From Faucicola sp902506225 (GTDB lineage: Bacteria > Pseudomonadota > Gammaproteobacteria > Pseudomonadales > Moraxellaceae): a stretch of 22,261 bases of DNA. The notes under the pieces are model-generated. The model saw only the letters and a list, made by a program, of their open reading frames with translations. It searched no databases and was not told the DNA's origin. Shown one piece after another: positions 1 to 7,200 of this stretch. The stretch is taken from NCBI GenBank assembly GCA_902506225.1, contig LR733361.1, positions 1 to 22,261 on the forward strand, given 5' to 3'. A program made the translations under genes and the position numbers. How positions within the stretch are numbered: position 1 is the first letter of the stretch; each line of letters begins with the position of its first letter.

Positions 1-48
1 AACTTTGCTTTTAAATTCAGCATTGTGACGCTTACGAACTTTTGTCAT
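1..48 (-). CDS. IS3-family transposase OrfA, N-terminal fragment
   Basis: The first 16 codons read MTKVRKRHNAEFKSKV. This is the usual beginning of IS3-family OrfA proteins, which bind the IS ends through an N-terminal helix-turn-helix and join OrfB by -1 frameshifting. AGAGGT lies 7 nt upstream of the ATG as a ribosome binding site. The rest of the gene is outside the window. Family assignment rests on this short signature plus the terminal repeat and the OrfB tail at the other window edge. Confidence 0.75.
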   Translation of the reverse strand, partial: MTKVRKRHNAEFKSKV

Positions 49-93
49 TAGATAGACCTCTTTGCTTAAGGGCTATTCTATCTTATTTACCAC

Positions 94-121
94 GATTTTT
101 TGGTCTAGTTTTCTGGGAGTA
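94..121 (-). repeat. IS terminal inverted repeat (left copy)
   Basis: Read on the minus strand from 121, the 28 bases begin TACTCCC and contain CTAGACCAAA. They match the repeat at 22140-22167 (read on the plus strand) at 22 of 28 positions, including the first seven. This identifies the two as opposite ends of the same kind of IS. Confidence 0.85.
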
Positions 122-616
122 TTATATTGATACTGACCACATTCGTAATTCAACGTTATTTGCTTGTGCTAGATTTTGTGCTTCAACACGAACTTCTAGG
201 TCTTCTTCACAGTTATATGCCAAGGTAATGCAGGCTTTTAAATTAGGGTAGGTTTCACGTATTTTTCTTATTTCTTTGATAGCTTTAACTAAGTCACCAT
301 CATTTCCAGTAGGCTGACTTCCAGTTTTTCTAGGTGTAACCTTATCTAAATCTCTAAGCCACTTAGATTTTAACTGATGTTTTTCAGTAACTGTATGACC
401 AACACAGACTAAGATATTTTCCCCTTGATAGAATTGCCAACCTACATTATCTAAAGGAGCTTTGACTGTTTTACCGTCTACATTTACCCCTTGATGAGAA
501 ATATATCTATATAACTCAGGTTCGGCATAACGTAAAATTGCAGTGGCAATTCTCTCGAATTCTCCAGCATCTGTTATATTAGCTAGTCTTGAAATAGTAT
601 CAGTCATAAACTTCAC
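122..616 (-). pseudogene. nuclease-like protein, 3' end truncated by IS (last gene of McrBC-like operon)
   Basis: There are 164 codons before a stop that falls right at the IS boundary, so the natural C-terminus is probably missing. The N-terminal part (EFERIATAILRYAEPELYRY, then HQGVNVDGKTVKAPLDNVGW) resembles the restriction-endonuclease-like (PD-(D/E)XK, Mrr-type) domain that opens many large defence NTPases. This recognition is by eye and the catalytic triad is not certain. The gene starts 63 bp downstream of the mcrC-like stop and runs in the same direction, so it is probably the fourth member of that operon. If the intact protein carried a C-terminal NTPase or sensor domain, that part has been lost to the IS. 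A short intact protein is possible but less likely, because the last codon and stop lie within three bases of the matched IS end. Confidence 0.6.
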
Positions 617-679
617 TTATGATTTTGTACAGATTTAATTAGGATGAGTATTCTCAGAGAATAAACTATTTAGCTCGGT

Positions 680-1993
680 TTATGATGCTAGCACATTATA
701 TAAACTGCAGTTTTGCTCTGGATGTAATAAAATCTGGTCATTATCAATATCGAAAGGTAGCACCCAAACATTTGCCATTTCATGACCAACTTGATATTGA
801 AATTTTTCTAAGGGTGATTGGAAATTTTTATTTTTTGGAAAAATTAAGAAAATGTCACTTTTCAAATTTAAGTAGAAGTAGCTATAGGCGAACATCTGTT
901 GCATATCACTATCTTTTATCCCGTATTTAGAACTCCCCTGAGAAGCGTCAATTAATTTCCATTTAGTATCAATAATTAAGTCGTTTACATCCTTAGTTTT
1001 AGCTTCTAATAAAATATCAGGTCTTAGCAAAAACATCGGATTGTCAATTTGTTGACATAAGCTTTTAGATTTCACTTGGGGACGAACTTTATAATCTTTT
1101 AATGTCCTTTTAAGATGATAAAGCACATATTTTTCAAAGAGAACTTCCATAGGGAAAAGCATACTTATACCTTTCCAATTGCCTTTAGTAGCAAAGGGAC
1201 TTAACTCGAATAAGATAATCTTACACCACGGTTTGATTCCTTCGTAATAACTCATCAGGCGTGAAGTTTGCCATTTTTCAAAGTCTTTGCTTATCTGCTG
1301 ACTAGTTGGAAGCTCACTCGTAATAAGTCTTAATTCATTAGCTAATCGCCAATTACTTGGATTTTTAGTAATTTTGAGTATTTTCCTTAAAGCCGTCGCA
1401 ATTAGTCGGTTTTCGGCTCGATTGGGATTGAACTCATCATAATTAATTGGAAATAAATGTTTTTGACAAGGCGATTGACGCATATGTTGTGAATGATTCA
1501 ATCGACCTTTCAGATACTTTTCTTGGACATCAACGGCGTTATATTCGAATCTTAAGCCTTTTTTGATGAGTTTATCCAATTCTTGTAAAAACTGAGTAAT
1601 GACCCATTCATTAATAGGGACGTTGAAGTGACTGATACTAGCTTCTCCTGCTGTTTTAGGTGTTATGTTTAGAGAAACCTTGAGCATTTTTTGTAGTAAA
1701 AAACGCTCTTTGCTTATGATAGTCTCATCATCAGTCATAGGGTCGACATGCTTTGGTAAAATTTCAATGACTGTGCCTGATGGTGTTTCAATCACCCCTA
1801 CATACTGGGTAAGTTGAATTGTGCCTTTCCCTGCCAACCTAAAAATCGGGTTATCACTATCTTGAGTGAAAGCTGTACACAAATAATCAAAGTCTTGCAG
1901 TGAAATAACAGCAAACTCTAATGGTGCTTGTGAATTTTTTATCGATTGTTGAGTAGATAAGTAAGCAAACTCTCTGACTGTAATTATTTTCAT
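680..1993 (-). CDS. mcrC: McrC-like nuclease subunit of an McrBC-type restriction system
   Basis: The 437-residue protein has the layout of the McrC family. An N-terminal beta-rich region (about 1-90, including VGVIETPSGTVIEILPKH) is followed by a helical middle and a C-terminal PD-(D/E)XK nuclease core: RPDILLE (D326), then LIIDTKWKLI (D342, K344), with Q365/Q366 in the following helix (DSDMQQMFAYSYFY). In known McrBC systems McrC stimulates the GTPase of McrB hexamers and cuts DNA after translocation. Length is close to the family norm of about 350-450 residues. The gene starts 23 bp after the McrB-like stop, so the two are cotranscribed. The Shine-Dalgarno is weak, and coupling to the upstream gene is plausible. 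All nuclease residues appear intact. Function as an McrC partner is well supported; the DNA modification recognised is unknown. Confidence 0.92.
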   Translation of the reverse strand: MKIITVREFAYLSTQQSIKNSQAPLEFAVISLQDFDYLCTAFTQDSDNPIFRLAGKGTIQLTQYVGVIETPSGTVIEILPKHVDPMTDDETIISKERFLLQKMLKVSLNITPKTAGEASISHFNVPINEWVITQFLQELDKLIKKGLRFEYNAVDVQEKYLKGRLNHSQHMRQSPCQKHLFPINYDEFNPNRAENRLIATALRKILKITKNPSNWRLANELRLITSELPTSQQISKDFEKWQTSRLMSYYEGIKPWCKIILFELSPFATKGNWKGISMLFPMEVLFEKYVLYHLKRTLKDYKVRPQVKSKSLCQQIDNPMFLLRPDILLEAKTKDVNDLIIDTKWKLIDASQGSSKYGIKDSDMQQMFAYSYFYLNLKSDIFLIFPKNKNFQSPLEKFQYQVGHEMANVWVLPFDIDNDQILLHPEQNCSLYNVLAS

Positions 1994-2016
1994 GATTTCT
2001 TAACTAATAACAATCG

Positions 2017-4227
2017 CTATTTAATGATAGTCAAATAACTTTGGACATCTTCAAAAGCAGAGTCATCAATTTTCCAAAGTTCTCTGTTTTCGTAATAATT
2101 TAAATCGTCTTTAAGAGTTGTCGTGAATAACTTATCAATGGAAACTGATTCTTTTTTTAACATACCATTATCATTTAATACCATATTGATTTTTGACCAG
2201 TCTTCAAAAAAATACTCTTGTAATAAAGGCAAAACTTTTCTTTTAAATATATTTGCAAGGTCTTTCATTGTAGATTCGTGGTTAAGGGACATAAAATTTG
2301 CATGGCCAATACAATGTTCTTTATCAAGCAATACTTCAATTCTAAGATTAATTTTATGAAGCAAATTTTCTAGGTTAATTCCTTCAATCTCAATTTCTTT
2401 TAGTTCTTCAGGTTTAGGAGGCATTTCAATAAAAGTAAAGCGTCGGCGTAGAGCAATATCGATACCTGTTAGTGAACGGTCAGAGCTATTCATTGTGCCA
2501 ATGATATAAACATTGTTAGGCACAGAAAACTTGCGTTTTGAATAAGGTAAAATCACAGAAATTTCTTCAGCCTCCCCCTTTCGTTTATCTGGTTCAATGA
2601 GTGTTATAAGCTCGCCAAAAATTTTCGAAATATTGCCACGATTGATTTCGTCAATAATTATCACAAAGTTCTCATCACTGAAATCGGTAATACTATCTTC
2701 TGATAATAACTCTGTAAGCTTTTGATGATCAATATGTGCAAGTTGATAAAAAGCAGGCATAGAGAAATTTTTGTTTGCTTTTAATAATCTTTCATTTGGG
2801 AGGCTTGGACTATATTGACGTAACCATTGAACTCGACGCATTTGTCTATAATCAGGTAGTTCATCATCCTCACTATCAAGAAACTCATAATCTCCAATAA
2901 CTTTCCCGATAGCTCTAAATTTATGATTTCCATCAGAAACGATAACCAAATCATCCTTTTTCATTAAGTTTTTAAAATTATGAATAAAAGAAGCTGCTTT
3001 AGGAGAATTCTTTAAATATTCCTCGTATCCATGAGATTGCATGTAACCTTCAACTTCTTTGTAGTTATTGCAATTTGAAAAATTTAAATCTTCTCCCCAA
3101 CCCAGTAATATACAACTGTTTTTCATGCAATATTCATAAATTTCTTCATCCTGTCCAGAACGCCCTAATGACATTTTCCAAGACTGAATATTCGCCAAAT
3201 TAACAAAATCTTCTTCAGAGGGTTTTATTACTTTAGTTGTCGCATTTTTACAAAGTTCAAGAAAAACACCATCTTTAACAGGATACTCTAGAGTTTTAAT
3301 TTTATTTCCATTTTCAAGTTCTGTTTCAAATGATTCTGCCCTAATTCCCTCAATAAAATCCTCATAGCTAAAACTTTGATGGAAAGTAACAAACTTGACC
3401 TGCCCTCTGGCAACAAATTCGTCAAATTTAATTTTTAACGTCTCTCTATCATAAGAATTATCTTCTGACTCTAATTCTTCAATTAGACTAGGGTCTAAAA
3501 TCTTTAAAGCTTGGTCAATAGTATGATAGGTCTTACCTGTTCCCGCTGGACCAAATAATATTTGGTTGAGGGGTTGCTTGATAATACTAATGTTAAGTTC
3601 ATTATCAGATTCTGGCTTATCATTCTGATTTTTTTCTGGAATGGCTTGTTTATATTTTTCGACCAAACTATTAGCGTAATCAAATAATGGTTGTTTTCCC
3701 ATTTGTACTTTTAATTGTGAGTAAGCTAGTGGATAGGTTATTGAATTGTTTTTGGTAATAGATTTTAGCCACGATAAAGAAAATATCGGCATGATTATGG
3801 GGTTATCTCTGTCTTGATATAAAAATGCAATTTTCCATTTAACCATTGGGCTAATATCAATCTGGCTAAGTAAATTAATATCTTGAGCTTTTACAGCAGC
3901 AATAATTTTTAGAATATTATTTTTAATATTCTGAAAAGCTTCATCTTTAGATGAGCCATATTTACCATACCAAGCATATTGACTATCACAGATAATCCCA
4001 TTTGCAATAAACTTCTTAGTTGTATTTTTTCGATTATAGATACCAAATTTAAGTGCAGTTGAGCCACGAATCTCAGCAATATTTCTTGTACCAACCTCAA
4101 CCCAATAGGTAAATGTAGAGTTATCACCTGATTTAGTATATTGCTCTAAAGTCATTGATTTTACTTTATCAATTGGCCAATTTTTTAAAAATTCGTTCCA
4201 TATTTCATTTGGTTGGTTAGTACTCAT
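2017..4227 (-). CDS. mcrB: McrB-like AAA+ GTPase with an EVE-like insert
   Basis: The protein has 736 residues from the ATG at 4227, preceded at 8 nt by GAAGGA. A TTG two codons further out is also open but less well placed. Residues 1-200 form a non-AAA N-terminal domain (WVEVGTRNIAEIRGSTALKF onwards) that probably contacts DNA. The motor has Walker A GPAGTGKT at about 226, Walker B FVIIIDEINRGN at about 521-532, the McrB-type MNSSDRS sensor at about 579, and an RRR arginine segment shortly after (LRRRF). Between Walker A and B, at about 345-470, lies an extra module with the look of an EVE/PUA-type modified-base reader (SCILLGWGEDLNFS, then LVIVSDGNHKFRAIGKVIGDYEF). McrB proteins hydrolyse GTP to move DNA for McrC. 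Here the target reader may be this insert. The gene lies 16 bp after the helicase gene and 23 bp before mcrC. Confidence 0.92.
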   Translation of the reverse strand: MSTNQPNEIWNEFLKNWPIDKVKSMTLEQYTKSGDNSTFTYWVEVGTRNIAEIRGSTALKFGIYNRKNTTKKFIANGIICDSQYAWYGKYGSSKDEAFQNIKNNILKIIAAVKAQDINLLSQIDISPMVKWKIAFLYQDRDNPIIMPIFSLSWLKSITKNNSITYPLAYSQLKVQMGKQPLFDYANSLVEKYKQAIPEKNQNDKPESDNELNISIIKQPLNQILFGPAGTGKTYHTIDQALKILDPSLIEELESEDNSYDRETLKIKFDEFVARGQVKFVTFHQSFSYEDFIEGIRAESFETELENGNKIKTLEYPVKDGVFLELCKNATTKVIKPSEEDFVNLANIQSWKMSLGRSGQDEEIYEYCMKNSCILLGWGEDLNFSNCNNYKEVEGYMQSHGYEEYLKNSPKAASFIHNFKNLMKKDDLVIVSDGNHKFRAIGKVIGDYEFLDSEDDELPDYRQMRRVQWLRQYSPSLPNERLLKANKNFSMPAFYQLAHIDHQKLTELLSEDSITDFSDENFVIIIDEINRGNISKIFGELITLIEPDKRKGEAEEISVILPYSKRKFSVPNNVYIIGTMNSSDRSLTGIDIALRRRFTFIEMPPKPEELKEIEIEGINLENLLHKINLRIEVLLDKEHCIGHANFMSLNHESTMKDLANIFKRKVLPLLQEYFFEDWSKINMVLNDNGMLKKESVSIDKLFTTTLKDDLNYYENRELWKIDDSAFEDVQSYLTIIK

Positions 4228-4243
4228 ATTCAAATTCCTTCAG

Positions 4244-7200
4244 TTAGATTTTTATCATTACTTTCATGAAAGGCACTATCAGATAATGGGAAGTTTCGAT
4301 ACCATGATACTGATGCTTTTCATACCATGTCATATCCTGCTGATAGAATTGAGTAGTAGTAAATCCTGCCAGTTCAATATTCATGTTGCCTAGTTTTTTG
4401 GTTAAATTGCTTGAAAATTGACAAATCAGCTGATTCTTTGGTGAATAAAAACCCGATGTCATTTTATGCTGATTCCAGTCTTTGATAATAAATCGACTAA
4501 ACACATCATCTGATTTTCCCCAACCATCTTTAACAAAAGTATTAATAACAAACTGTCGTCCTTCTTCACTCACTAGGGCTTTTGGTGTCAATACAATTTC
4601 TTCCAGTTGCAAGAATCGATGAAAGCATAGATAGTTTGGCTTACTGACCGCTGGAATGGTAAGTTCTTGCCCTTGTTTAGCCAATAAATCCGCCAATATG
4701 TGATGATGATTTTGTTGGTGTTGTAAGACAGTAAGCGATTGTTTGGCTCGAGTGAGAGCTACATACAAAGGTCTGATTGTATCTTGGCTATTGTCTTGGT
4801 TTCGATGGTAGTTACTCACTTGGTCAATGACATAGATATGGTCAAATTCCATACCCTTAGCACTGTGATAACTGAGCAGATAAACCGCTTTTTCACTGTC
4901 ATATTGGCTTATTTCAAGCTGTTGTAATACTTGCTCATAGGTGACATCAGCTAAGTCTGCGACACTCCCTAAGATAGCCTGCCACGCCTTATCCAAAGGG
5001 TTTAAATGCTGTTCTTTTCGCCAATTTTCTAAAAACGTGGTCACTTGTCCATTAATTATCGCCAAGCGTTCATTATCCAAAAACTGGTATAAAGCCTGTC
5101 CGATAAAGCTATTTAAGGGAATTAACTGTTCGCTTTCGTTATAGCGTTGACTATTGATGCCTAAGATTTCTAAATAATGCTGTATCGCATCAAAGTCTTG
5201 CCATCTGGGGGCTAAAATGGCGATGGTTGGCTTATGCTCTAAACTTTCGAATTCAGCCAGTTTGGCTTGAATATCGTGGGCGACCCAGCTTGCCATATCA
5301 ATGCCTTTTTGCTGATGAAATGTGCCATAGCGAATCGGTAAATCTGGGTGAATATGAGTAGGCTTGATGCTATTATCAGCATCTTTTAATCGCTCTTCAT
5401 TGGGGAGTGACTGGCTGATAAATTCATTAGCAAGATTGACGATATTATCGGCACTGCGATAATTATTGAGCAGATAATATTTCTGTGAAACGTCAATATG
5501 GTAGTTTTGTTCAAACTGCTGAATAAACTTGATACTTGCCCCACGAAACGTATATAGATTTTGGTCATCATCACCCACAACCATTAGATAACCACGTTGT
5601 TCATAGTTGCCTGACGATTGATTGTCAGTGGTCTCTTCTTCGGTTTCCGCTTCTTGCAAATCAGCTAATAACCCAATCAACTCGTATTGATACTCATCAA
5701 TATCTTGGAATTCATCAACCATGATGTACTGAAAATACTGGGGGGTTTCTTTAAGCTGGGCAATCGCTTGTTCAATCAGCCATTGGTAGCGGGCATTATT
5801 TCGGCGTTTATCGTCATTTTTTTCTTCATTTAGATGAGCAATCCGAGAACAAATTTCATCCAATTGTTCATTGGTGGCATCTTTTTCTGACAGTCCTGTG
5901 ATTTGGCGGGCTAAGGCATGGAAGGTCAAAATTGTCACACCATTGGCATTGTTTCCCACTAAAGCTTTTAAACGGTCTCGCAATTCACACACTGCCAAAC
6001 GGTTATAAGCCAAAATCAGAATTTTCTCAGGCTTAATCTCTTCAATCATCAACAGATGGGCAACCCGATGCACAACCACTGTGGTTTTGCCCGAACCAGG
6101 TCCTGCCAAAATCATGGACGCACGGCTTTTATCTTCGATGATTTGTTTTTGTACATCGCTTAAATAGCTGGGCAAAATCAGTTTTTTATAATCTTTGAGG
6201 TAAGGGCGAGTGACATCGGTTTCTTTGGGGATATATTGCTCAATCACGTCGGTTAATGGCTTTCTAAAGTAGTCTTCCATCAGTGAGCGTTTGGTGTCCA
6301 TGTCGCTACCCAGCCAATGATTTAACACATGAATCCGCATACAACGGTCTTCATAATGTTGTTGTAAGTAGCGATAAGCGACGGCGTTATATGGCTTTTT
6401 GGTTTTATTTGCACCAATAAAGAAAATCGCATTGGCATCATCGTCAAGCCGTGATAGCTCAATAATGCCCAGTTTTTGAAGTTGTTCAAGTTGGTGCAAA
6501 ATAATTATTGGTGAAAGGTTAAACTGCTCGGCAATATCGTCCAACGAGAAATTTTCGCCGACTTCTTTCCCCTTCCCATCAAGCTTGGCAAAAATATACT
6601 CATCCAGCAATGGGGCAAGCTGATTCAGTTGCTGTTCAGCAAGAGTTAGCCAATTGTGCCAGTTATCACTAAGTTGCTCAATCCCTAGTTGCTCTTTGGT
6701 TTCGGCGGTCGAGCTGACAGTAAAATACTGGCGTGAATGATGGCGTGTAGCAATGATATTTAGCGCTCGCAACATTGGGAAAATGTCTTTAGCCGTGCGG
6801 AACTGATACTGATGAGACACAAGCCAATTATCTAGGGCTTTGCTATCAAAACGCTCAAACCCATCCACACTATCCATCTCTTGATAATGTGTTTGAAAAA
6901 AATTGCTAACAATAAAGGCTTTTAAGGCATCAAGCATACGCTTTTTTTTATTAAACTCACTTTTTAGATGTCTGACCGTATAGTTTAAGCGAATATTGAC
7001 CACGATTTCCCATTGAGCAAATCCTAGTTTGACCAATTGACGAAGTAGGTTAAGTAACTGCTTGACCGAATAGCCTAACGCTACCGCAAGCTCGGGTAGA
7101 TGATAACGATTGGGCTGTTTTTCAATGATTTTATAAATACTGGTTTGGGTCGGTAGGTTATCGTTAATTTGCTGTAATTGATTGTACAGTTTAAGCAGTT

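Larger units (their letters stand above)
1..121 (-). mobile_element. IS3-family insertion sequence, left terminus (partial)
   Basis: This is the promoter-proximal end of an IS3-family element that reads leftwards out of the window. Its terminal inverted repeat lies at 94-121 and the first 16 codons of orfA at 1-48. The spacing from terminus to orfA (about 70 bp) is normal for IS3 elements. The matching opposite terminus is at 22140-22167. The outer boundary is put at 121 because the two termini stop matching there. It could be off by one or two bases, since a canonical TG end is not visible. The IS cuts off the 3' end of the nuclease-like gene at 122-616. Confidence 0.8.

Noticed and set aside
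42..251. Plus-strand open frame across the IS end and the truncated gene
   Set aside because: It crosses the IS boundary and lies opposite two better supported minus-strand genes. Its translation shows no protein-like pattern and there is no ribosome binding site.
122..616. The idea that this fragment and 21731-22139 are two halves of one gene split by a single IS
   Set aside because: Orientation and order would fit on a circle, but the bases next to the two IS ends do not form a target duplication and there is no sign that the two fragments belong to the same protein family.
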